From: CAKSUT01 sp045542335
GTDB lineage: Bacteria; Bacillota; Clostridia; Oscillospirales; CAG-382
Direction of reading: 5' to 3'
Length of the DNA: 64,000 nt
Assembly: GCA_045542335.1 (NCBI GenBank)
Contig: JAZQKV010000105.1
Coordinates: forward strand, 1-64,000
Positions 36,295 through 44,780 of this stretch are shown here, one piece after another (positions within the stretch are counted from its first letter, which is position 1; each line of letters begins with the position of its first letter). A program made the position numbers and the translations under genes. The notes beneath the pieces were generated by a model that saw nothing but the letters and a program-made list of their open reading frames with translations, searched no databases and had not been told where the DNA came from.

Positions 36295-36483
36295 TTATAT
36301 AAACAGCGTGCACCCCTGATTTCTGAATCTTTCAATCATTTCAAGCAGGTCTTTCCGAGAAAGCTTAAAATGCTCGCCCAGGCAGTCAAGACACATAAAT
36401 TCCGTGGCGGCACGGCTGACAATTTTTCTGTGCAGGGAAATTTCGTCAGAAACAAGTCCTTTTCCGCATTTCATGCATTTCAT
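36295..36483 (-). CDS. small zinc-ribbon-like protein
   Basis: This 62-residue protein has two CxxC pairs (MKCMKCGKG and MCLDCLGEH), a layout that suggests a structural zinc, followed by a helical, basic C-terminal half ending in GCTLFI. I cannot name a function. It begins about 27 nt after the alpha-galactosidase stop and is probably cotranscribed with it. Its composition and intact frame look like a real gene. Small proteins of this type are often conserved hypotheticals in Clostridia. Confidence 0.7.
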   Translation of the reverse strand: MKCMKCGKGLVSDEISLHRKIVSRAATEFMCLDCLGEHFKLSRKDLLEMIERFRNQGCTLFI

Positions 36484-36510
36484 TTGTGTTTCACTTCCGT
36501 CCTTGCCGTC

Positions 36511-37656
36511 TTAAATGTTTACTTGAACCTTGGCACGGAAGACAACGCTCTGATGCGGCTTGAGACGATAGTTGAAATAGTCCTTCACGCCAACGGTGGT
36601 TTCGCCTGTGTAAAGATTCTTGAGAGTGAATTCTGCGCCGGAATGAGCCGGGAAACCGAGGGCATCAGGATAGAACCAGCCGCTTCGTTCATTTTCAGTG
36701 AAGTTGAACATTCCAATGGCGTAATCGCCGCCACACAAAAGCTTTGCAAGAACAAGCATATCCGGGTCGCACAAATTGGAATGGATACGAAGAACAGGAC
36801 GGCAATCGGGGTCCTGATTTATTTTTATAAGTTCCTTGTTTTGCATGAGCTTCTCGTTGAACTCGTCGCAGTTTTTAAGGTCTGCGCCCATGATAAGGGG
36901 TGTTCCGAGCATACACCAAAGTCCGAAATGAGTTTCAAACTCCTCGTTTGTGGGGATTTTGTCAACCTGAATTGCGCATCTGCCCTCTTTTGTAACGCCG
37001 CAGATGAGCATATCAATGTCGTTGAAGCAGCCCTGACTTGAAAGATAGAACTTGTCAAACTGTCGCATTCCGATTTCCTTGATTGACGGATAGTGATTGA
37101 GAATGTCAACATCGGAACGGTACATATGCGCGCCAATCTGCTTCATCCATTCGCCGGGATTTTCCACGCCCCAGTTGCAGGCAGAGAAAAGAATGTCACG
37201 ACCACAGGTGCGAAGTGCATTTGACATTGTAAGATATGCCATTTTGCAGTTGCCGCCGTCGGGAAAGTGACAGTAGTCATATTTGAGGTAGTCAATACCC
37301 CATTCCGCAAAGGTTTTTGCATCAACAAATTCATATCCGCAGCTTCCGGGATAGCCGCCGCAGGTGAGCACGCCTGCGCAGGAATAAATGCCCATTTTAA
37401 GTCCCTTTGAGTGAACGTAATCGGCAACATATTTCATTCCGTGAGGGAATTTCTGAGGATCGGGAACAAGCTTTCCTGCCTCGTTTCTGTGTTTTGTCGA
37501 CCAGGTATCGTCAATGACAACATATTCATAGCCGCAATCTTTGTAGCCCTTTTCAACCATTGCATCTGCCGCCTCAAGCACCGCCTGTTCACAAACGTTG
37601 AAGCCGTAGGTATTCCATGAGTTCCAACCCATTGGGGGAGTTATGAGATTAAGCAT
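36511..37656 (-). CDS. alpha-galactosidase, glycoside hydrolase family 27
   Basis: This 381-residue (beta/alpha)8 enzyme cleaves terminal alpha-galactosyl (or related) residues with retention. The N-terminal TPPMGWNSWNTYG and the VIDDTW motif are family signatures. The nucleophile aspartate is in YLKYDYC, the acid/base is in MYRSDVDI, and a short C-terminal beta domain follows. There is no signal peptide, so it should act in the cytoplasm on imported oligosaccharides. ATG 37656 follows AGGAGG, and a good promoter precedes it. Confidence 0.95.
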   Translation of the reverse strand: MLNLITPPMGWNSWNTYGFNVCEQAVLEAADAMVEKGYKDCGYEYVVIDDTWSTKHRNEAGKLVPDPQKFPHGMKYVADYVHSKGLKMGIYSCAGVLTCGGYPGSCGYEFVDAKTFAEWGIDYLKYDYCHFPDGGNCKMAYLTMSNALRTCGRDILFSACNWGVENPGEWMKQIGAHMYRSDVDILNHYPSIKEIGMRQFDKFYLSSQGCFNDIDMLICGVTKEGRCAIQVDKIPTNEEFETHFGLWCMLGTPLIMGADLKNCDEFNEKLMQNKELIKINQDPDCRPVLRIHSNLCDPDMLVLAKLLCGGDYAIGMFNFTENERSGWFYPDALGFPAHSGAEFTLKNLYTGETTVGVKDYFNYRLKPHQSVVFRAKVQVNI

Positions 37657-37693
37657 GAATTTGAACCTCCTAAAAGTACTTTTGTTTGAAATA

Positions 37694-37722
37694 ATTATAC
37701 CATGCTATTTGTGCTTTTTCAA
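37694..37722 (-). promoter_or_regulatory. sigma-A promoter of the alpha-galactosidase gene
   Basis: TTGAAA (37717-37722) and TATAAT (37694-37699) on the minus strand are 17 nt apart, ending about 38 nt before the start codon. Confidence 0.88.
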
Positions 37723-37761
37723 TGGCAAACAGTAACGCATTTCATGTCATTTTGTAACATA

Positions 37762-37792
37762 ACAAAAAGCGGGCATCCCAACGGGACACCCG
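37762..37792 (-). terminator. terminator of the lon-engB operon
   Basis: The 10-bp stem CGGGTGTCCC/GGGATGCCCG (with two G-U pairs) on the minus strand is followed by CTTTTTG, about 40 nt after the engB stop. Confidence 0.88.
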
Positions 37793-37833
37793 AAAAAACA
37801 TATTTATCTCACGTTTTGCCGCAACACTTGATT

Positions 37834-38490
37834 TTAAGCTTTGGCATCGTTGCTTTCGACATCGTCGCCTGCGCTTTCTGCGCTATCCTTGCCGTTGATA
37901 AAATCGGCAAATTCCGTGATAATTTCCCAAAGCTCATCTCTGCCCTCTTTGGTCTGTGAGGAAAATGGAATTATAACAACATCCTCCGGAATCTCCGGAT
38001 GGTTTTCAAGGGTCCCGATGCAAAGATTGCGGTTCGTTTTGTTGAGCTTGTCAGCCTTGGTTGCAACAATTGCAAAGGGGAGATCCTGTTGCTTGAGAAA
38101 GTCAAGCATAACAAGGTCATCCTTGGTAAGACCTACCTTTAAGTCAACAAGCTGAAGAAACAGAATCTGCGTGTCAAGTGAAAAATACTTGTCAAACAGC
38201 TTGCTCCATTTGTCCCTTTCGCTGAAAGAACGCTTGGCGTATCCGTAGCCGGGCAGGTCAACAAGATAAAGCTCGTTGTCAACATCATAGAAATTCGCCG
38301 TGATTGTTTTCCCCGGCTCTGCACTTACACGGGCAAGCTTTTTCCTGCCGAGAAGCGTATTTATAAGTGAGCTTTTTCCCACATTTGATCTTCCGCAGAA
38401 CGCCACCTGAGGTAAATCTGTTCTTATTATTCCCGGCAACTGCGAGGGAAGACCTGCGGTCATAACAAGGTTTACGTTGTTGAGATTCAT
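37834..38490 (-). CDS. engB: ribosome biogenesis GTPase EngB/YsxC
   Basis: This 218-residue GTPase is needed for 50S assembly. The P-loop is GRSNVGKSSLINTLL, the switch region carries PGKTITANFY, G3 is DLPGYGYAK, and G4 is TKADK. The acidic C-terminal tail is longer than usual. The start lies about 20 nt after the lon stop, and lon-engB is a well-known operon pair. Confidence 0.96.
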   Translation of the reverse strand: MNLNNVNLVMTAGLPSQLPGIIRTDLPQVAFCGRSNVGKSSLINTLLGRKKLARVSAEPGKTITANFYDVDNELYLVDLPGYGYAKRSFSERDKWSKLFDKYFSLDTQILFLQLVDLKVGLTKDDLVMLDFLKQQDLPFAIVATKADKLNKTNRNLCIGTLENHPEIPEDVVIIPFSSQTKEGRDELWEIITEFADFINGKDSAESAGDDVESNDAKA

Positions 38491-38509
38491 AAATACACCT
38501 CCGTCTTGT

Positions 38510-40837
38510 TTATTTTACAAGTGCAGTGTTCAGAACATCGTCTATTTTTTCTGCAAGAACAAATTTGATGTTTTGCTTGACAATGGGGTCAATTTCTTCA
38601 AGGTCTGGTTTGTTGTCCATGGGGATAATAACGGTTTTCATGCCTGCTTTGTATGCCGCCATGGTTTTCTCTTTAAGACCGCCGATGGGGAGGACTCTGC
38701 CGGTGAGGGTTATTTCACCTGTCATGGCAACATCGCCTCGCACGGACTTCCCGGAAAGCTCGGAAACAAGGGCAGTTGTCATGGTGACGCCTGCCGAGGG
38801 ACCATCCTTAGGAACAGCTCCTTCGGGAACATGAATGTGTATGTCAAGAGCTTTGTGGAAATCGTCCTTTATGCCAAGCTCGCAGCTGTGCTTTCTTATG
38901 TAGCTTACCGCCGCCTTTGCCGATTCTTTCATAACATCACCGAGCTTACCTGTGAGCTCAAGCTTGCCTGTGCCCTCCATGCTCACCGCTTCAACCTGAA
39001 GAATGTCGCCTCCAAGCTCTGTCCAGGCAAGTCCGTTTACAACGCCTTTGAGATTCTCCTTTTGGGTTTCGGGTTCTTTCACCTTTTCAGGTCCAAGATA
39101 ATCCGCAAGGTTTTTCGGAGTTATTTTATAGGACTTTTTGCCGCTTTCAACAATTTTAAGTGCAACCTTTCTGCAAAGGGAGGCAATCTCCTTTGAAAGA
39201 TTTCGCACGCCTGCTTCTTTAGTGTATTTATCAATGAGCATAACTGCCGCTTCCTCGGAAATGTTCAGGTTGCGCTTTGTGAGTCCATGACGCTTGAGCT
39301 CCTTGGGAAGCAGATGATTTTTCATAATTGAAAGCTTTTCAGTGGGGGTGTAAGACGAAAGGGAGATTATCTCCATTCTGTCAATAAGGGGACGGGGAAC
39401 GGTTTCAAGAGTGTTTGCAGTTGCGATGAACATACACTCGGAAAGGTTTATGGGAAGCTCAATGAAATGGTCACGGAACTCCTTGTTCTGATCCGGGTCA
39501 AGCACCTCAAGAAGTGCCGCCGACGGGTCGCCGTGGGAATCTCTTGTCAGCTTGTCAATTTCGTCAAGAAGAATAACTGGATTCATTGCGCCTGCCTGCT
39601 TTATTGCTTCGGCAATTCGTCCGGGCATTGATGCAACATATGTCTTTCTGTGACCTCTTATGTCCGCTTCATCTCTTATGCCGCCCAGGGAAACACGCAC
39701 AAATTTTCGTCCCGTTGCCCTTGCAATTGAGGAAGCAACCGAGGTTTTTCCAACGCCGGGAGGGCCAACAAAGCAAAGAATCTGACTTTTAAGGTCGGGA
39801 GAAATCTGCTTTACAGCAATGTATTCAAGGATTCGCTCTTTGATTTTGTCAAGTCCGTCGTGATCCTCGTCAAGAATCTTTCTTGCGGCGGCAACATCAT
39901 AACGTTCTTTTGTCATGATGTCCCAGGGAAACTCAAGACAGGTGTCGAGATAGTTGCGCATAATGGTGCTGTCGGCAGAGCTGTAAGGAGTTTTGGAAAG
40001 CTTTGTACATTCCTTGTCAAGCTTTTCACGCACTACCTCGTTGGTGATCTTTGCGATTTTTTCACGGTATTCGACAATTTCCTCGTCGTATTCCTCGCCC
40101 TCGCCAAGCTCGTTTCTTATTACACTCAACTGTTCACGCAGATAACGCTCTTTCTGAAGACCATCAATTCGGGAACGCACCTTTGCATGAATATCATATT
40201 CTGCCTTTAAAACCTCGTCTTCGTTTTCAAGAAGAACAATTGCCTTTTCAAGACGCTTTATGGGGTCAAATTCTTCAAGCACCTCTTGCTTGTCGGGGAA
40301 TCTGTAAAGGAAATTTGAAGCAACAAAATCTGCAAGCATACCGGGATCTCTTATGCTTTGCGCTGTGACGATTATCTCATCCGAAACCTTTGGAAGAATT
40401 TCGATGTGCTTTTCTATTTTGGAAAGTGTTTCCCGAATGAGTGCCTCGCCACGGACTCCGCCGCTTTCTGATACAAATGTGTCCTTGATATAGACACGGC
40501 ATTTCATGTGCGGCTCATAGCACACAAAGGATTTTACAATCGCACGCCCCGATGCCTCAACGATAAGGCGGTAGCTTTCATCGGGAAGCTTCATTGCCTG
40601 CTTGATTTCGGCAACAACGCCGACGGTGTACATATTCTCCTCAATGGGTGAGTCAATTCCGGGGTCGTTTTGTGTACACAAAAATACACGTCCGAGCTCT
40701 TGCGCTTCCCGCATTGCAAGAACGGATTTAGACCTTTTGATTTCAAAGCTGACGGGAAGTCCCGGAAAAACAACAAGTCCCCTCAGGGGAATTACCGGAA
40801 GCACTGCTTCGTCAATTTTTTCTATAAATCTGCTCAT
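38510..40837 (-). CDS. lon: ATP-dependent protease Lon
   Basis: This 775-residue LonA has an N-terminal substrate-binding LAN domain, a coiled-coil region, and an AAA+ module with GPPGVGKTS and LLDEIDKL. The C-terminal protease has the catalytic serine in PKDGPSAGVT and a downstream lysine in GLKEKTMAA. It degrades damaged and regulatory proteins. ATG 40837 follows GAGGAC with a long spacing of about 14 nt. Transcription from 41038-41066 would give a leader of about 195 nt with a strong hairpin. Confidence 0.97.
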   Translation of the reverse strand: MSRFIEKIDEAVLPVIPLRGLVVFPGLPVSFEIKRSKSVLAMREAQELGRVFLCTQNDPGIDSPIEENMYTVGVVAEIKQAMKLPDESYRLIVEASGRAIVKSFVCYEPHMKCRVYIKDTFVSESGGVRGEALIRETLSKIEKHIEILPKVSDEIIVTAQSIRDPGMLADFVASNFLYRFPDKQEVLEEFDPIKRLEKAIVLLENEDEVLKAEYDIHAKVRSRIDGLQKERYLREQLSVIRNELGEGEEYDEEIVEYREKIAKITNEVVREKLDKECTKLSKTPYSSADSTIMRNYLDTCLEFPWDIMTKERYDVAAARKILDEDHDGLDKIKERILEYIAVKQISPDLKSQILCFVGPPGVGKTSVASSIARATGRKFVRVSLGGIRDEADIRGHRKTYVASMPGRIAEAIKQAGAMNPVILLDEIDKLTRDSHGDPSAALLEVLDPDQNKEFRDHFIELPINLSECMFIATANTLETVPRPLIDRMEIISLSSYTPTEKLSIMKNHLLPKELKRHGLTKRNLNISEEAAVMLIDKYTKEAGVRNLSKEIASLCRKVALKIVESGKKSYKITPKNLADYLGPEKVKEPETQKENLKGVVNGLAWTELGGDILQVEAVSMEGTGKLELTGKLGDVMKESAKAAVSYIRKHSCELGIKDDFHKALDIHIHVPEGAVPKDGPSAGVTMTTALVSELSGKSVRGDVAMTGEITLTGRVLPIGGLKEKTMAAYKAGMKTVIIPMDNKPDLEEIDPIVKQNIKFVLAEKIDDVLNTALVK

Positions 40838-40933
40838 TTTCTGTGTAAGTCCTCGTTAAAAATAATTTGTAATGTCGGCGGCAAGTGTGGCTTTTCGGAA
40901 GAAAGCGAAGACACTTTTCTGCGTTTACCAAAA

Positions 40934-40974
40934 TCGGCAGACAGACGGTGAAAAGCAACCGTGAAGTCTGCCGA
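40934..40974 (-). promoter_or_regulatory. hairpin in the lon leader
   Basis: TCGGCAGAC pairs with GTCTGCCGA, with an inner ACGGT/ACCGT, in the untranslated leader of lon. On the minus strand it is followed by TTTT, so it could act as an attenuator or an mRNA-stability element. Confidence 0.5.
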
Positions 40975-41037
40975 AAATTTCAAAATAAAATTTCGTGTCC
41001 GACATTTTTGCATATCCGCAAATAAACATCAACCTTT

Positions 41038-41066
41038 ATTATACATCGGAGCTTTGTGCCTTTCAA
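41038..41066 (-). promoter_or_regulatory. sigma-A promoter of lon
   Basis: TTGAAA (41061-41066) and TATAAT (41038-41043) on the minus strand are 17 nt apart. No CIRCE or CtsR-like repeat is seen close by. Confidence 0.85.
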
Positions 41067-41152
41067 CATTTTACGGTGAATTAAACGTTAATAAAATGAT
41101 AAATCCGTTATGTAAGGTGTGATGCAAAAGCTATGTGGTTGCAACTGTGCAA

Positions 41153-41182
41153 GCAAAAAAGGAAACCGTGTGCGGCTTCCTT
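41153..41182 (-). terminator. terminator of the MBL-fold gene
   Basis: The minus-strand stem AAGGAAGCC/GGTTTCCTT is followed by TTTTTTG, starting about 14 nt after the stop codon. Confidence 0.9.
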
Positions 41183-41195
41183 AAATGCGTATCTG

Positions 41196-42014
41196 TCAAT
41201 AAGTGATTTTCATTTCATTGATGTTTCCGCTGCAGGAAATCCTGTGATCGCAAGCACCAAGCTGTTCGAGAAACTCCCGTGTTTGCTTCACTGCTTCATT
41301 GCCCTTCCAATCGGCTTCATCAACGTTCCATATGCATATATCCGGGCTTGCAAGCTTGTAAATATCTTCGGGAACATCGTTTTTTCCGCCGCCGGGAATT
41401 TGCATAATATCGCAGCTTAACTCGTTTTTATAGTTTTCAAGAAGTCGTGTGCCTGCCTCTCTGCCGAGCTTTCCCGCATAGAGCAGGGAAGTGCAACAGA
41501 GGTTGAATTTGTAAACTACTCCACGGTTGTTTATAAAATCCTCTGTGATGCCTGTGTCGGCAGCGGAGAAAACCCTAACAAGAGCTCGGTCAAGCTTGAT
41601 TCGTTCGCCTGTGCGCACGTCAACTTTCTGACAGGCGGTGCTTTTAATGGTCAGGTTGAAATCCTCGGCAAACGCCGCATTTGCACTGTCGTGAAGCTCA
41701 AGCTCATCGGGAACAAGGTGGGAATAAACAATTTTTTCTATGATTATGCGTGTCCCACTGCTTTTGAGAAGCTTTGAAAGTGCGCCGGCGGTGTCGGCAG
41801 TTGTGTGGGTTATAAACCATGCGTCGACCTTGCCGCCGCAATTTTCGATAATAAAGTTTTCAAGCCTGTCGGCATCCTCATGTGTGCCGCCGTCTATTAC
41901 AAAACAAATGCCGCTTCCGGACTTTGCAACCATGCCGACATTTGCAGTATTCTTTCCGGGAATCTGCCACAGAGTGTATTCCGTGTCAAAATTATTCCTG
42001 TATTTCGGTGCCAA
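41196..42014 (-). CDS. metallo-beta-lactamase-fold protein with a degenerate metal site
   Basis: This protein of about 272 residues follows the metallo-beta-lactamase layout (GMVAKSGSGICFVIDGG, then WFITHTTADTAGAL). Where active members have THxHxDHxGG, it has THTTADTAGA, so two of the motif's three histidines are gone and metal binding is probably lost. The C-terminal half (SLLYAGKLGREAGTRLL, QIPGGGKND) resembles the ComEC/Rec2-associated branch. TTG 42014 is chosen because GAAGGG lies 5 nt before it. The open frame reaches 42200, but that part overlaps a promoter. Function is unknown; it may bind a ligand rather than catalyse. Confidence 0.65.
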   Translation of the reverse strand: MAPKYRNNFDTEYTLWQIPGKNTANVGMVAKSGSGICFVIDGGTHEDADRLENFIIENCGGKVDAWFITHTTADTAGALSKLLKSSGTRIIIEKIVYSHLVPDELELHDSANAAFAEDFNLTIKSTACQKVDVRTGERIKLDRALVRVFSAADTGITEDFINNRGVVYKFNLCCTSLLYAGKLGREAGTRLLENYKNELSCDIMQIPGGGKNDVPEDIYKLASPDICIWNVDEADWKGNEAVKQTREFLEQLGACDHRISCSGNINEMKITY

Positions 42015-42176
42015 AACTACCCTTCTTTCTGCTTTTGCCCATGCACAATGGCGACATGAGCGAAATTTTTCGGACAAAAATCGCCCCTCGGATGCCCGGG
42101 CGGCGAAACGGTTGAACTCTCTGAATATTGTTCGTGTGCTGAACTTAAAATCCAACACATCTTTTTTGCAAGGAAC

Positions 42177-42205
42177 ATTATAGCAAACATTTTTTGTCAC
42201 TTCAA
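42177..42205 (-). promoter_or_regulatory. sigma-A promoter of the MBL-fold gene
   Basis: TTGAAG (42200-42205) and TATAAT (42177-42182) on the minus strand are 17 nt apart. Its place inside the long open frame argues that translation starts further in, near 42014, leaving a leader of about 155 nt. Confidence 0.75.
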
Positions 42206-42680
42206 CATTTTTTTTGGCGGTTTATGTTATTTTTTTAAGAAATACTTGTAACTGAACTTAACAATTCCGTATAAACTTCAATTCATCAATTGTTTGAAAA
42301 ACAAAAGCTGACTCCTGTTTGCCCCTTTACAACGCTAAAGTGCGGATTTGCGGCAGTTTTTACGCACATTACGATCCGACAATCAACCAAAAGGGAAAAT
42401 CTTGATAAAAAGCGACGTATTTAAGCGTTTTTCAGGGGATTTACATGACAGTTTGTTTCCTTTTGACATATTGATTTCGTGTCGGAATTTAAAGCTTACC
42501 TTGGCGAAACAACAAAAAAATCCTCCGATGCCTTTGCTCCGGAGTTAAAAGAGGTTGAAGCACGCTCTTAACATAAGTTAACAAATAGGGTATATTTTAT
42601 TTCTGATTACACATAAAATACACAACAAAATGTAAATCAAAACTTATAGTTTATTTAAATTCTACATTGATTTCAAAGTA
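42206..42680. other. gene-free region with a minus-strand hairpin and a possible decayed ORF
   Basis: These 475 AT-rich bases separate divergent genes. A minus-strand hairpin (CTCCG/CGGAG with a following TTTTTTT, about 42515-42543) looks like a terminator but has no gene before it. On the plus strand 42480-42550 reads as about 20 protein-like codons (FKAYLGETTKKSSDAFAPEL) after an in-frame stop, possibly a gene remnant. Confidence 0.4.
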
Positions 42681-42711
42681 TTGGACTAAAATTTTAAAAA
42701 AGGTATATAAT
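42681..42711 (+). promoter_or_regulatory. sigma-A promoter of the AI-2E permease gene
   Basis: TTGGAC (42681-42686) is followed after 17 nt by TATATA (42704-42709), overlapping TATAAT at 42706-42711. It lies about 40 nt before the proposed start. Confidence 0.6.
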
Positions 42712-42749
42712 AGCTTTATGGAAAAAAGTCGAAAGGGAGGCGAGGGGAA

Positions 42750-43841
42750 ATTATAAGCACGGAATTTTGCAAAAAGGTACTTTTACACACGGCGTTCTGG
42801 GGGATATGTGTTGTTGGAGGATATTTGGTTCTCAAATATGTTGTGCCTGTGTTTCTGCCGTTTATTATAGCGATTTCGGTTGCGTTTTCGTCAAGACCGC
42901 TAAAGCTTTTCATAATGAAAAAAACAAAAATGACCTCAAAGGCATCGGCAGTGGCGGCGGTGACGCTGATACTTGGCATACTTATATACATTTTCTTTCA
43001 TCTTTTTGGCACAATGGCAAATGAGCTTGCCTCTGTTTATGACTATCTGACAGCCGAAACGGACATTTCGGGTGTTCTTTTCGGAACACTTTCAGACGTG
43101 ACAGCCCGCATATCGGATTTTCTTCCTTTTCTCAATTTGTCGGAGCTTTCGCCTGCGGACAGGCTTTCGGCACTTTTAACACGCATTTTGCCGGGTTTTA
43201 CCACGGCACTTGGTGAGGCGATTGCCGCAACGGCAAAGGCTGTTCCGTATGCCCTTGTTTTTGTGGCGGTGACGGTTATTTCGACATTTTATTTTTCGGT
43301 TGACCTTGAAAAAATCACCGCATATTTGTCGGAGCTGTTTCCAAAAAACACAAAAAAGCTTGTTTCAGCGGCGAAATCAAAGGTAGCCTCGGCAGTGTTT
43401 AAATATGTCAGGGCATATTTGTTCATTCTTCTTATGACTTTTACCGAGCTTTATATCGGCTTTTTGTTTTTGCGTCTGCCGTATGCATTCAGCCTTGCGA
43501 TAATTGTGGCAATTGTTGATGTTCTTCCGGTGCTTGGAACGGGAACTGTGCTTATTCCGTGGTCTTTTGTGGCATTTGCAATGGGAAACACTTTTATGGG
43601 TGCGGGAGTTTTGACGCTGTATGTGCTTGTGGCACTTATCAGGCAGTTTTCCGAGCCGAAAATCGTGGGAAAGAGCATTGGTCTTTATCCGCCGCTAACA
43701 CTTGTGGGAATGTATGTTGGAATCAAGCTTTTTGGCGTTTGGGGTATATTTGTATTGCCGCTTCTTATACTTTGTGCAAAATCTGTGCTTGAGATTATTG
43801 CAGTGGGAGCGCAGTCGTCCGGCGAGGAAAAAACACCGTGA
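42750..43841 (+). CDS. AI-2E family transporter (YtvI-like), near-cognate start proposed
   Basis: This permease of about 363 residues has seven to eight hydrophobic helices and the family's periplasmic segment between helices 2 and 3. Members export autoinducer-2 or act as sodium/proton antiporters, and the Clostridial YtvI group is often sporulation-linked. The first conventional start (TTG 42825) would remove half of the first helix. The frame upstream (FWGICVVGGYLVLKYVVPVF) completes it. GGGAGG (42735-42740) lies 9 nt before ATT 42750 and GAGGGG lies 5 nt before ATA 42753, with no ATG/GTG/TTG in frame. Which codon is used cannot be told. Confidence 0.8.
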   Translation: MISTEFCKKVLLHTAFWGICVVGGYLVLKYVVPVFLPFIIAISVAFSSRPLKLFIMKKTKMTSKASAVAAVTLILGILIYIFFHLFGTMANELASVYDYLTAETDISGVLFGTLSDVTARISDFLPFLNLSELSPADRLSALLTRILPGFTTALGEAIAATAKAVPYALVFVAVTVISTFYFSVDLEKITAYLSELFPKNTKKLVSAAKSKVASAVFKYVRAYLFILLMTFTELYIGFLFLRLPYAFSLAIIVAIVDVLPVLGTGTVLIPWSFVAFAMGNTFMGAGVLTLYVLVALIRQFSEPKIVGKSIGLYPPLTLVGMYVGIKLFGVWGIFVLPLLILCAKSVLEIIAVGAQSSGEEKTP

Positions 43842-43856
43842 AATGTGGCAAGTGCG

Positions 43857-43881
43857 TAGGGGGCGAGGTCATCGCCCCCTG
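43857..43881. terminator. bidirectional hairpin between convergent genes
   Basis: The perfect stem GGGGGCGA/TCGCCCCC lies between the AI-2E permease and the ferredoxin-domain gene. It has no clear T-run, so termination is inferred from position. Confidence 0.6.
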
Positions 43882-43882
43882 A

Positions 43883-44587
43883 TTATTCTACAATGTTTCC
43901 GTCGGTTGAGATTGTGACAACTCTCCAGGGAATGAATTTTCCGCTTGCCATGAGCGCACGTTTTACGGCGTTTTCAATGCCGCCACAGCAGGGAACCTCC
44001 ATACGCACAACCGTAACACTCTTTATATCATTATTTGCAATAATCTGTGTCAGTTTTTCGGAGTAGTCACCTTCGTCGAGCTTGGGGCAACCGATGAGGG
44101 TTATTTTATTGCGTATAAATTCATTGTGGAAATTGCCGTAAGCGTAGGCTGTGCAATCGGCGGCAACAAGCAGGTTTGCGCCGTCAAAGTATGGGGCGTT
44201 GACAGGTACAAGCTTTATTTGCACAGGCCATTGCATGAGCTGACTTTCGACACTTGCGCACGATGCAACAGGTGTAGAATGTTTTCTTTCAAGCTGCTTT
44301 GACTGCGTGCCGGGACAGCCGCATGGGAGCTTTGCGCCAACTCCGTGCTTTTGCATTTTTGCCTTGCGGACAGCTTCTTCATCATAGGTGGGAGCTTCTC
44401 TTTCCTCAAAGGTTATTGCGCCGGTTGGGCAAGCAGGGAGGCAATCGCCGAGACCATCGCAGTAATCTTCACGAGTGAGAGTTGCTTTTCCGTTTACCAT
44501 TTCAATTGCGCCTTCGTGACAGGCTGACGCACAAGCTCCGCAACCGTTGCATTTTTCTTCGTCAATTCTGATTATTTTTCTTATCAT
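43883..44587 (-). CDS. 4Fe-4S ferredoxin-domain protein
   Basis: This 234-residue protein has an N-terminal 2[4Fe-4S] ferredoxin domain (CNGCGACASACHEGA and a second CDGLGDCLPACPTGA). Further cysteines (CGCPG, CPKL, CCGG) occur in a C-terminal domain of unknown role. ATG 44587 follows GGAGG. It is divergent from a Crp/Fnr gene. In Clostridia such proteins occur near hybrid-cluster proteins under Crp/Fnr control, but no hybrid-cluster protein is present here. It likely carries electrons in a redox stress or nitrosative response. Confidence 0.82.
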   Translation of the reverse strand: MIRKIIRIDEEKCNGCGACASACHEGAIEMVNGKATLTREDYCDGLGDCLPACPTGAITFEEREAPTYDEEAVRKAKMQKHGVGAKLPCGCPGTQSKQLERKHSTPVASCASVESQLMQWPVQIKLVPVNAPYFDGANLLVAADCTAYAYGNFHNEFIRNKITLIGCPKLDEGDYSEKLTQIIANNDIKSVTVVRMEVPCCGGIENAVKRALMASGKFIPWRVVTISTDGNIVE

Positions 44588-44708
44588 GGTGTGTACCTCC
44601 GTTTTTCGTTGTTTTTCACATTTTTGAGGAAGCTTTTCCTGCAATGTTTTTTATTTACGGAATTGAAGCTCCGTTATAAAAATGTTTGTCAAAAGTTGAT
44701 TTTGGCTC

Positions 44709-44737
44709 TTGACTTTACATTTATATTATAGTATAAT
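44709..44737 (+). promoter_or_regulatory. sigma-A promoter of the Crp/Fnr gene
   Basis: TTGACT (44709-44714), a 17-nt spacer and TATAAT (44732-44737) lie 43 nt before the start codon. Confidence 0.85.
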
Positions 44738-44751
44738 AAAAAACGAAAGTA

Positions 44752-44767
44752 TGTTGAAAATTCAACA
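44752..44767 (+). promoter_or_regulatory. palindrome, candidate Crp/Fnr operator
   Basis: TGTTGAAAATTCAACA has 7-bp perfect arms and lies between the predicted transcript start and the Shine-Dalgarno site of the regulator gene. The position fits autorepression. The arms differ from the E. coli FNR box (TTGAT..ATCAA). Confidence 0.5.
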
Positions 44768-44780
44768 AAACGGAGGCTTT

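Noticed and set aside
42015..42200. N-terminal extension of the MBL-fold gene to GTG 42200
   Set aside because: It contains the gene's own -10 element and resembles no MBL N-terminus. TTG 42014 with GAAGGG is the better start.
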